A stretch of DNA of 64,000 nt from Leeuwenhoekiella sp044542075 (GTDB lineage: Bacteria; Bacteroidota; Bacteroidia; Flavobacteriales; Flavobacteriaceae), in assembly GCF_044542075.1 (NCBI RefSeq), contig NZ_JBITTU010000002.1, positions 372,001 through 436,000 of the forward strand, read 5' to 3'. The notes under the pieces were generated by a model that made no database searches, was not told where the DNA came from, and worked only from the letters and a program-made list of their open reading frames with translations. This document shows, in pieces, positions 47,346 to 54,857 of the stretch (position 1 is its first letter; the number at the start of each line of letters is the position of its first letter). The position numbers and the translations under genes were made by a program.

Positions 47346-48227
47346 ATGAAAAAAATTAAATTTCTAGGACTATTAACAGCAGCAGCATTATTAGCTTCTT
47401 GTTCAGGTGATGATGATTCAGTACAACGATCTGACATCACTATAACATCGCTTACAGGCCTTGAAAGATTAGGGACAAATGCAGAATATCAAGCTTGGAT
47501 TACAGTAGATGGTCAAGATATTTCTTTAGGAAGATTCACAGATGTTAATGTACCTAAAAGTTTTTCTGCTCCCACATCTCAAATAACTTCTGCCACAAAA
47601 TTTAAAATTAGTGTAGAAAAAAGTACTGGAGATAGCCCTGAAATAAGTAATTCGATTATTCTTAGCGGAAACTTTGGAGGTAATTCAGCTTCTTTAAATT
47701 CTAAGGAAGGCATAGGTGATTTCGTAGGTTCATCGGGTGTATTCACATTACAAACCCCAACAGATAGCAATGCCAATAATGAGCAGAGTGGAGTTTACTT
47801 TTTTAATGCGACTAATGGAACTGCAGGTTTAGATCTACCTACATTGCCAGCAGGGTGGAAATATGAAGGTTGGGTTACTGTGCCTAATGCTTCTGGAGAA
47901 ATGAAAAATTTGTCTACTGGTAAATTTACAAGAACAAATACTACAGATGAGACCTCACGTTTTGGAGGACCATTAGCAGACCCAAATTTTCCTGGAGAAG
48001 ATTTTTTAGATACAGGTCTTTTAGCGTTAGCTTATAATATCAATGTTGAACCAAATTTAATATCTAAAAGAGTTTTTATATCAATTGAACCAGCTGATGA
48101 TAATGATTTAAATACTCCTTTTTTCTTGCAACCTTTAAGTGGTACAGCAAATAATGGTGTTAGACCAAATATTAATACTATGGGATTAAATACAGGCTCT
48201 TTACCTGAAGGTAGAGTTGTATATTAA
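47346..48227 (+). CDS. Lipoprotein with two anti-sigma RskA-like segments
   Basis: 293 residues, lipobox LLASC (Cys19) followed by SGDDD, a likely outer-membrane surface signal. Two related segments, about 37-75 (GLERLGTNAEYQAWITVDGQ; then SLGRF) and 163-195 (LPALPAGWKYEGW-like, then STGKF), share the pattern 'Y.W...dG...s.GkF' seen in the C-terminal domain of RskA anti-sigma factors. No membrane helix or sigma-binding domain exists, so it is no classic anti-sigma factor. Monocistronic between two terminators. Function unknown. Confidence 0.7.
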   Translation: MKKIKFLGLLTAAALLASCSGDDDSVQRSDITITSLTGLERLGTNAEYQAWITVDGQDISLGRFTDVNVPKSFSAPTSQITSATKFKISVEKSTGDSPEISNSIILSGNFGGNSASLNSKEGIGDFVGSSGVFTLQTPTDSNANNEQSGVYFFNATNGTAGLDLPTLPAGWKYEGWVTVPNASGEMKNLSTGKFTRTNTTDETSRFGGPLADPNFPGEDFLDTGLLALAYNINVEPNLISKRVFISIEPADDNDLNTPFFLQPLSGTANNGVRPNINTMGLNTGSLPEGRVVY

Positions 48228-48248
48228 CTAATGTCTTTCAATAGAATA

Positions 48249-48275
48249 AAAAAACCGGTCTATGACCGGTTTTTT
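48249..48275. terminator. Bidirectional terminator lipoprotein / XRE-S24 gene
   Basis: AAAAAACCGGTC / GACCGGTTTTTT perfect stem (48249-48260, 48264-48275) with TAT loop. Confidence 0.92.
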
Positions 48276-48304
48276 GTTTTATAGAATATTTCGTATCAAT
48301 ATTT

Positions 48305-49039
48305 TTATACGATTTTGCTTATTTTCTCTATAAGCTTACTCATATCGCTTTGTAGTTTATCTACCTGACTTTCTAAATGTTGCACTCTTTTATTAGCATC
48401 CATATCAATCACATTAAGTGAACTTGTTATTTTGCCGCGTACAACCAGAATTTCAAGAATATTATTGAGCTCATAGCTTATACTCTCATATTTACTATTG
48501 TCACTAATTAAAATAACTGCGTCGTTCGCTAAATCTTTTTTAATACGTTTTGTGAGTACAGATTTTGGTGTAACAATTACCGCAACAGAACCATCAAGAA
48601 TTTCAGTTAAATCATCTGCGTGCTGCGTTATTAGAATGTCACCGTGCATTAAAGTAGGCATCATACTGTCTCCTTCAACTTCAAATAGTTTCTGTCCTTC
48701 AGCAGGCTCGTAACCTGGTAATTTAAACATGTCTAGGGTAGACATCCACTGCTCATTATCTCTATTTTCAATAAAACCAGCGCGAGCTTCTACGTTAATA
48801 AGTGGAACAAAACCGTTAGACGAACTCATCATAATAGAATTGTGAGAGCCTTTTAAAATACGGTCTGTAGGAACGCTGTATAGTTTACTTAAAGTTAGAA
48901 GGTGTTCTGTCGTAATTGAGTTTTGTCCATTTTCAATTAAAGAATAGGCACCTTGGGTGATACCAAGCTCAGTAGCCACTTTCTTTTGTGATAATGCAGA
49001 ACGTTCTCGTAATAATTTTAGTTGCTTAGATATAGACAT
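48305..49039 (-). CDS. XRE-family regulator with S24 (LexA-like) peptidase domain
   Basis: 244 residues. N-terminal helix-turn-helix at about 5-62 (SQKKVATELGITQGAYSLIENG), an Ala-Gly pair at 87-88 (EARAGF) in the position of the LexA/CI cleavage site, and a peptidase domain with GDSMMP (Ser125) and LTKRIKK (Lys164) as the Ser-Lys dyad. A C-terminal coiled coil (residues about 215-242, VQHLESQVDKLQSD) is an addition to the usual length. It could respond to DNA damage or another signal by self-cleavage; target genes are not visible. A near -7 box TATCTTTA is at 49079-49086 on the minus strand. Confidence 0.9.
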   Translation of the reverse strand: MSISKQLKLLRERSALSQKKVATELGITQGAYSLIENGQNSITTEHLLTLSKLYSVPTDRILKGSHNSIMMSSSNGFVPLINVEARAGFIENRDNEQWMSTLDMFKLPGYEPAEGQKLFEVEGDSMMPTLMHGDILITQHADDLTEILDGSVAVIVTPKSVLTKRIKKDLANDAVILISDNSKYESISYELNNILEILVVRGKITSSLNVIDMDANKRVQHLESQVDKLQSDMSKLIEKISKIV

Positions 49040-49452
49040 TTTCTTAAGGTTTAGGGAACTTTAATTTAATAGATACTGTAAAGATATGATTTATATTCTT
49101 TGTATTGTTTTTAGTTATATTTTTAGCGATATATTGATTTTTAACGTCTAAAAACCAATATTATATAATTTTATTCTTTTAAATAGGAATTATCCTAATA
49201 ATATTGCAAAAAATTGTATTGAATTTTCAGACTTAATTATATTAAAAAAAAATTGTTTTAACGATAATTACTTAATTTTCATCTGCTTATAAGCCTCAGT
49301 GTTAAGATTCTTCCTAAAAATAATAATACAACGACAAGCTTATTTGTATCTGATGACGGCATTACTATTGAAGTTTTAAAACAAGTTCATTTTATCTAAA
49401 ATTTGAATATAAATTGAAGTAGTCAAAATAGATAGAAATACTATTTTTGCCT
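49040..49452. promoter_or_regulatory. Divergent promoter region, XRE-S24 regulator / guaA
   Basis: A 413-base AT-rich gap. It holds the guaA -7 box TATTTTTG (49442-49449) and a minus-strand near match TATCTTTA (49079-49086). From about 49285 to 49399 one frame stays open and ends SLFVSDDGITIEVLKQVHF followed by Ile and TAA; it has no start codon and may be a gene remnant or chance. Nothing else was seen. Confidence 0.45.
49442..49449 (+). promoter_or_regulatory. -7 promoter box abutting guaA start (possible leaderless mRNA)
   Basis: TATTTTTG matches TAnnTTTG exactly and ends four bases before the guaA ATG at 49453, so transcription would begin at or near the A of the start codon. Confidence 0.5.
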
Positions 49453-50985
49453 ATGCAAAATAACGTACTCATTTTAGATTTCGGTTCGCAGTATACACAA
49501 CTTATTGCTAGACGCATACGTGAACTCAATATTTTCTGCGAAATCAAACCTTTCAACAAATTACCAGAAGACTTAAGCAGTTATAAGGCTGTGATACTAT
49601 CTGGCTCACCTTCTTCAGTACGGGCAGCAGATGCGCCCCACCCTGATTTGACTAATATACGCGGTAAAAAACCACTTCTTGGGGTTTGTTACGGTGCCCA
49701 ATACCTTGCACATTTTCATGGTGGAGAAGTGGGGCAGTCAAATACACGTGAGTACGGTCGAGCTAATCTTTCTATGATTAAAGAAGATGAAGCTTTTTTT
49801 GAAGGTGTTAATTTAGGCAGCCAGGTATGGATGAGCCATAGCGATACTATAAAACGTTTGCCCGAAGGAGCTGTCCTATTAGCAAGTACGCATGATGTAG
49901 AGAACGCGGCATATAAGTTGAAAGATGAGGATACCTACGCTATTCAATTTCACCCGGAGGTTTATCATTCTACAGACGGAAAACAAATTCTTGAAAATTT
50001 TCTGGTAAACATCGCTCAGGTTGAGCAAAGCTGGACACCAGATAGTTTTGTTGAGAGCACTGTAGAACAACTTCAAAAGAAAATAGGGTCAGATAAAGTG
50101 ATACTAGGTCTTTCTGGCGGTGTAGATAGTTCTGTAGCTGCCATGCTTTTACATAAGGCGATAGGAGCAAACTTACACTGTATTTTTGTAAATAATGGTC
50201 TGCTACGTAAAAATGAGTTTCAAGATGTATTGAAACAATACGAGGGGATGGGGCTTAACGTAAAAGGGGTTGACGCTTCAGACCGTTTTCTTGACGCATT
50301 AGCTGGTAAAAGTGATCCTGAAGAGAAGAGAAAAACTATAGGACGTGTTTTTATTGACGTTTTTGATGACGAATCACATCAGGTAGAGAATGCAAAGTGG
50401 CTTGCTCAAGGTACCATATATCCAGATGTGATTGAGTCGGTTTCTGCAACGGGCGGACCATCGGCAACTATAAAATCACATCATAATGTAGGCGGTTTGC
50501 CAGATTTTATGAAGCTTCAAGTTGTAGAACCGTTGCGAATGCTTTTTAAAGATGAAGTGCGCAGAGTGGGTGCCAGTATGGATATGAGTCCTGCCTTATT
50601 AGGAAGACATCCTTTTCCGGGACCAGGTTTAGCAATACGTATTCTAGGAGACATTACTCCTGAGAAGGTTAGAATTTTACAAGAAGTTGACGCTGTTTTT
50701 ATTATTAGTCTACGAGAGTGGGATTTATATGATAAGGTGTGGCAGGCCGGCGCTATTTTATTGCCGGTAGACTCTGTTGGGGTAATGGGTGATGAGCGTA
50801 CTTATGAGAAGTGTGTTGCATTACGCGCTGTAGAAAGTACAGACGGTATGACAGCAGACTGGGTTAACCTTCCCTATAATTTTTTACAAAAGGTCTCTAA
50901 TGATATAATAAATAAGGTTAAGGGCGTTAATAGAGTAGTCTATGACATCAGCTCTAAACCACCTGCAACTATTGAGTGGGAATAA
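49453..50985 (+). CDS. guaA: GMP synthase (glutamine-hydrolysing)
   Basis: Converts XMP to GMP using glutamine. The ATG at 49453 (MQNNVLILDFGSQYTQ) is preferred over a TTG two codons earlier. 510 residues. GATase domain with LLGVCYGAQ (Cys79) and the FHPEVYH triad His/Glu; ATP-PPase P-loop GLSGGVDSSVA near 219; dimerisation domain with RHPFPGPGLAIR and the C-terminal KPPATIEWE. All parts are intact. Confidence 0.98.
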   Translation: MQNNVLILDFGSQYTQLIARRIRELNIFCEIKPFNKLPEDLSSYKAVILSGSPSSVRAADAPHPDLTNIRGKKPLLGVCYGAQYLAHFHGGEVGQSNTREYGRANLSMIKEDEAFFEGVNLGSQVWMSHSDTIKRLPEGAVLLASTHDVENAAYKLKDEDTYAIQFHPEVYHSTDGKQILENFLVNIAQVEQSWTPDSFVESTVEQLQKKIGSDKVILGLSGGVDSSVAAMLLHKAIGANLHCIFVNNGLLRKNEFQDVLKQYEGMGLNVKGVDASDRFLDALAGKSDPEEKRKTIGRVFIDVFDDESHQVENAKWLAQGTIYPDVIESVSATGGPSATIKSHHNVGGLPDFMKLQVVEPLRMLFKDEVRRVGASMDMSPALLGRHPFPGPGLAIRILGDITPEKVRILQEVDAVFIISLREWDLYDKVWQAGAILLPVDSVGVMGDERTYEKCVALRAVESTDGMTADWVNLPYNFLQKVSNDIINKVKGVNRVVYDISSKPPATIEWE

Positions 50986-51172
50986 TAAAATCTATTTTGT
51001 TCAATATTCTGCACTTATGAAGTATAAGGTTTTTTACCGTTGAATATTAAAATTGATTTGTGATTTAAGCTGTTTTCAGTGTTCATATTTTCAGATACTT
51101 ATACTTTAAATTTAAATTAATAATGGGGTTTTGAGTTTTAACTTAGAATCCCTTTTATAATAAAGCCCAATA

Positions 51173-53161
51173 ATGAGAAATGTAACCATATTATTTATTT
51201 TCATTTTCGTTGTATTTAGCTGTTCAAGTATAGGCCAGCAAACTTACTCAAGTCACCGTGTAGCTCAGGGAGAAACTGTATCTAGTATTGCAAATAAATA
51301 CAATGTTACCGTTTATGAGATTTATCGTCTTAACCCAGAAGCAAAAAAGCAGCTGTACCCAGGCTTGGTTTTAATATTACCTGGCGGAAACACTGATACT
51401 ACAGTATCAAATAACAGTGAAAATGAGAAATTTATTTTTCATACTGTACAAAAAGGGGAAACCCTCTACAATCTTTCTAAAAAATACGAAGTTGCAGAAT
51501 CTACAATTAAACGGTACAACCAGCATTTATACAGTGCAGAATTAAGAAACGGAGAGACAATTAAAATTTTAAAACCTGGTTCTAATTCTTCTGCAGTTAC
51601 TGAGATTTCAAAACCAACTTCTACAAATAGAAAACACATTGTAAAACCTAAGGAAACTAAATACGGTTTGGCGTCAATGTATGGTATTTCTGTAGCAGAG
51701 TTAGAAAACTTGAATCCAAATATTGTAGATGGCTTACAAATAGGAGACATTGTCAATGTGCCAGATAAAGCCTATACAAATGATGCGGTTATTGAAGACA
51801 GTAAATATGGCTTCTATGAAGTAAAACCAAAAGAAACTTTATTTAGGTTAACACAAAGATGGGGTATGACTGAGGAGCAACTTACTACTCTCAATCCTTC
51901 TTTGAAAGATGGTCTCAAAAGTGGGATGGTATTGACTTTACCAAAATCTAAACTCACAAATGAGATACAAGTAAATGCGACCGGTGGAGCTATAAACTTA
52001 GCCAATAACTTAAAGAATTTGTCTGTAAAGAATATCGCTGTTATGCTTCCCTTTAATTTGGGAAGTGCACAGGTAGACTCTGAAGAGTTGAATAAAAGCG
52101 CTTTAAAATCTGACCGTGTTATGAACATAGCATTAGATTTTTATAGTGGGTCATTGATGGCTGTAGATTCTGCTAAGGCCCTAGGTATATCTTCTAATCT
52201 CTATGTTTATGATACCGAATATTCACGTTCTGCAGGTAAGGCTAGTAATGATCGCAAGATTGAAGAAATAGTGAATCGTAAAGATTTTGATAAGATGAAC
52301 GCGGTCATTGGGCCATTGCTTACCTCAAATGTTGAAAAAACGTCTTCATTATTAAGAGCAAGAGCAATTCCCGTTGTATCACCCATAGTACCTTCTCTGA
52401 CAATGAGTGCAAACTTGTTTCAATCGCGTCCTGATGACAAGATATTAAAAGAACAAATGCTTAGTTTTATAAAGCAAGACGGGAAAGGAAAAAATATAAT
52501 TGTGGTTGCAGACTCTAAAAACTTAAGTACTAAAGAGCGAATACTTTCTTTATATCCTGATGCAAAAATTGTAACTCCCAGAAGTAGTGGGAATGGTTAC
52601 TATATAAGGTCTAGTGATTTAGTCTCAAAAATATCACGTACAATAGAAAATTGGGTAATTCTTGAATCAAATGATATTGCACTAATAAGTAACATCACAA
52701 CAACTTTAAGTACGCAGTTATCTAACAGTGCAATTACGCTGTTAACAACAGATAAAGGTTCAGCATACGAGAGTGATGATGTGTCTAACATTACATTGAT
52801 GAAATTAAATTTTCACTTTCCTTCAGTTGATAGAGAATATGATTTTAAACATGAGAATTTCATAAAAGCATACACTTCAAAATATGGCTATGCACCTAGT
52901 AGTTATGCGGTAAGAGGGTACGACATTACATTTGATACGTTATTACGTTTGGCAGCAGCAGAGAGTCTTTATAGTGCAGCAGATGCGGGATATATCACTC
53001 AATACGTAGAAAATAAGTTTAATTATGTACAAGATCCTATTTCTTCAGGATACTATAATAAAGCTTCATATATAATTAAATACGGAAAGGATTTAGAAGA
53101 GATTGTGGTAGAAGTTTCTGGTGACATGAAAAATAATACTTCAGGAGTATTAAAAAATTAA
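51173..53161 (+). CDS. LysM repeats fused to a periplasmic-binding-protein-like domain
   Basis: 662 residues with an export signal and possible lipobox VFSC (Cys17). Four LysM modules follow: about 27-70 (HRVAQGETVSSIANKYNV), 83-130 (HTVQKGETLYNLSKKYEV), 151-195 (HIVKPKETKYGLASMYGI) and 210-256 (YEVKPKETLFRLTQRWGM). From about 285 the chain resembles a type I periplasmic-binding/LivJ-like fold (IAVMLPFNLG, DFYSGSLMAVDSA, AVIGPLLTSNVEKTSSLL). It probably binds peptidoglycan and a peptide or muropeptide ligand. The combination recurs in Bacteroidetes but has no known role. Confidence 0.88.
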   Translation: MRNVTILFIFIFVVFSCSSIGQQTYSSHRVAQGETVSSIANKYNVTVYEIYRLNPEAKKQLYPGLVLILPGGNTDTTVSNNSENEKFIFHTVQKGETLYNLSKKYEVAESTIKRYNQHLYSAELRNGETIKILKPGSNSSAVTEISKPTSTNRKHIVKPKETKYGLASMYGISVAELENLNPNIVDGLQIGDIVNVPDKAYTNDAVIEDSKYGFYEVKPKETLFRLTQRWGMTEEQLTTLNPSLKDGLKSGMVLTLPKSKLTNEIQVNATGGAINLANNLKNLSVKNIAVMLPFNLGSAQVDSEELNKSALKSDRVMNIALDFYSGSLMAVDSAKALGISSNLYVYDTEYSRSAGKASNDRKIEEIVNRKDFDKMNAVIGPLLTSNVEKTSSLLRARAIPVVSPIVPSLTMSANLFQSRPDDKILKEQMLSFIKQDGKGKNIIVVADSKNLSTKERILSLYPDAKIVTPRSSGNGYYIRSSDLVSKISRTIENWVILESNDIALISNITTTLSTQLSNSAITLLTTDKGSAYESDDVSNITLMKLNFHFPSVDREYDFKHENFIKAYTSKYGYAPSSYAVRGYDITFDTLLRLAAAESLYSAADAGYITQYVENKFNYVQDPISSGYYNKASYIIKYGKDLEEIVVEVSGDMKNNTSGVLKN

Positions 53162-53418
53162 ATACAACGATAAGCAACGTTGTTTGTTTTGGTGATTTTA
53201 AGACAGGTAGTGAGCATTTAAATTCTGACAATAAATCTATTATAGATACGTACCTACAGATAATTACGGAAGTCAGGGGGCTTTTCTCTCGTTTAAATAC
53301 AATAATAAAAGCTCTAACAAGCTGTATATTTATTGTTATGGGTATCTAAGCTTAAAGTGTTATTGATGGAAATCTTGAACATTTAGCTAGTATTACAAAG
53401 CTTATTGAGTTCAATTAG
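53161..53418 (+). pseudogene. Possible degraded coding remnant
   Basis: Directly after the LysM gene, in the -1 frame, 62 codons stay open (protein-like: GDFKTGSEHLNSDNKS, IIDTYLQIITEVR), then two stops (53347, 53353), then a further 20 codons in the same frame (SVIDGNLEHLASITKLIEFN). No start codon at the head. This is either a decayed gene or chance in an AT-rich gap. The rest of the gap holds only the shared terminator. Confidence 0.25.
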
Positions 53419-53446
53419 ATTTAATATTTCCAAAATCTTAAATATA

Positions 53447-53478
53447 AAAAAGCCCAATCATTTCTGATTGGGCTTTTT
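53447..53478. terminator. Terminator at the end of the thrS-rplT operon
   Basis: Perfect 14-bp stem (53447-53460 with 53465-53478), loop TTTC, A- and T-rich flanks; can stop transcripts from both sides. It ends the minus-strand operon 37 bases after rplT. Confidence 0.93.
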
Positions 53479-53514
53479 CGTTATAAGCGGAATATTGTTA
53501 ATTAGGCGTTAGCC

Positions 53515-53859
53515 TTATTTTACTTTATTTACGATTGCTTCAAAAGCTTCTGGGTGATTCATTGCTAAATCTGCTAAAACCTTACGGTTAAGCTCGATGT
53601 TTGCAGTCTTCACTTTACCCATAAACTGAGAATAAGACATACCGTGTAAACGTACACCCGCATTAATACGAGTAATCCATAAAGCACGGAAATTTCTTTT
53701 CTTTTGGCGACGGTCGCGATATGCATATAGCATTGCTTTGTCAACCGCATTTTTTGCAACTGTGTAGACGTTTTTACGTCTTCCAAAGTAACCTTTGGCT
53801 TGCTTCAATACCTTTTTTCTTCGGGCTCTAGAAGCAACTGAATTTACTGATCTTGGCAT
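53515..53859 (-). CDS. rplT: 50S ribosomal protein L20
   Basis: 114 residues of basic L20: MPRSVNSVASRARRKKVL, KGYFGRRKNVYTVAKNAV, YRDRRQKKRNFRALWI, GVRLHGMSYS. It binds 23S rRNA early in 50S assembly and in many bacteria represses its own operon. Last gene of thrS-infC-rpmI-rplT, 110 bases after rpmI. Confidence 0.98.
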   Translation of the reverse strand: MPRSVNSVASRARRKKVLKQAKGYFGRRKNVYTVAKNAVDKAMLYAYRDRRQKKRNFRALWITRINAGVRLHGMSYSQFMGKVKTANIELNRKVLADLAMNHPEAFEAIVNKVK

Positions 53860-53969
53860 AATTTAATTGTTTTTGTAGCAGGCGGGTATTAAATACCACT
53901 TTTAAAACATTTTATTTAGTGTTTTGCCTAACTCCAGGGTTTATAAAAATAATTGAACCGGTTACGTTC

Positions 53970-54167
53970 TTATTTAAGACGTAACATAATTTTCACGTTA
54001 TTCTCGTCAGCTTTGTGAACGATAGTATCGTGAGTTAATGCAAGCTTACGTTTCTTAGACTTTTTAGTCAAGATGTGACTCTTAAACGCATGCTTTCTTT
54101 TGATTTTACCAGTACCGGTAAGCTTAAAACGCTTTTTAGCACTGCCTTTTGTTTTCATTTTAGGCAT
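53970..54167 (-). CDS. rpmI: 50S ribosomal protein L35
   Basis: 65 residues, highly basic: MPKMKTKGSAKKRFKLTGTG and KHAFKSHILTKKSKKRKLA. Conserved neighbour of rplT and infC. Preceded by a hairpin at 54229-54254 in the infC gap. Confidence 0.97.
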   Translation of the reverse strand: MPKMKTKGSAKKRFKLTGTGKIKRKHAFKSHILTKKSKKRKLALTHDTIVHKADENNVKIMLRLK

Positions 54168-54228
54168 AATTCCTAGTTTATTTAATTAATCCGCTTATTC
54201 GTTTTGTCTTGATCTTTTAAATCAAAAC

Positions 54229-54254
54229 AATCCCGGCCTTCTCAGGTCGGGATT
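54229..54254 (-). promoter_or_regulatory. Hairpin between infC and rpmI
   Basis: Arms 54229-54238 and 54245-54254 pair with one mismatch on the minus-strand RNA (AATCCCGACC / GGCCGGGATT), followed by a short U-rich stretch. Could be an attenuator, an L20-binding element or a processing site; not decided. Confidence 0.45.
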
Positions 54255-54280
54255 TTATTTCAATGTGTCGTAATGACTGC

Positions 54281-54841
54281 TTATTTGCTTGCTTTCTTAG
54301 GAGCTAAGAACATAATCATTCTTTTACCTTCTAATTTTGGCATCTGTTCTACTTTGCCGTAATCTTCAAGTTCCTGAGCGAGACGCAAGAGCAATATTTG
54401 ACCCTGATCTTTATAGATTATTGAGCGACCTTTAAAGAAAACGTACGCTTTTAATTTAGAACCTTCTTCAAGGAACTTAATTGCGTGTTTCTTTTTAAAC
54501 TCGTAGTCGTGATCATCTGTATTAGGCCCAAATCTGATTTCCTTTACGACTACTTTTGACGCTTTGGCCTTCATGACCTTCTCACGTTTCTTCTGCTCGT
54601 AAACGAACTTTTTATAATCCATCACTTTACAAACAGGAGGCTCTGCATTTGGCGATATTTCAACCAAATCTAATTCCTGCTCATCTGCGATTTCTTGTGC
54701 CTTACTGGTGGGATAAACCCCCATTTCTACATTATCTCCTACAAGTCGTACTTCTCGAGCACGTATCTTTTGATTGATAAGGTGTTGGTCTGTCTTCTGA
54801 ACCCTCATGGGTCCTCTTGATCTTTTTCTACGTATTGCTAT
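54281..54841 (-). CDS. infC: Translation initiation factor IF-3, with likely ATA start
   Basis: IF-3 prevents early joining of 50S and proofreads initiator tRNA. The C-terminal domain is complete (KEIRFGPNTDDHDYEFKKK, LLRLAQELEDYGK, KRMIMFLAPKK), as is the N-terminal domain with INQKIRAREVRLVGDN. The first ATG (54808) would remove the basic leader IAIRRKRSRGP that relatives have. In frame upstream no ATG, GTG or TTG exists before a TAA at 54856-54854; the ATA at 54841 is the best start. Non-AUG, IF-3-sensitive starts are the rule for infC in many bacteria. Length 186 residues. thrS stops 16 bases upstream. Confidence 0.93.
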   Translation of the reverse strand: MAIRRKRSRGPMRVQKTDQHLINQKIRAREVRLVGDNVEMGVYPTSKAQEIADEQELDLVEISPNAEPPVCKVMDYKKFVYEQKKREKVMKAKASKVVVKEIRFGPNTDDHDYEFKKKHAIKFLEEGSKLKAYVFFKGRSIIYKDQGQILLLRLAQELEDYGKVEQMPKLEGKRMIMFLAPKKASK

Positions 54842-54857
54842 GGCTATATCTTTTTAA

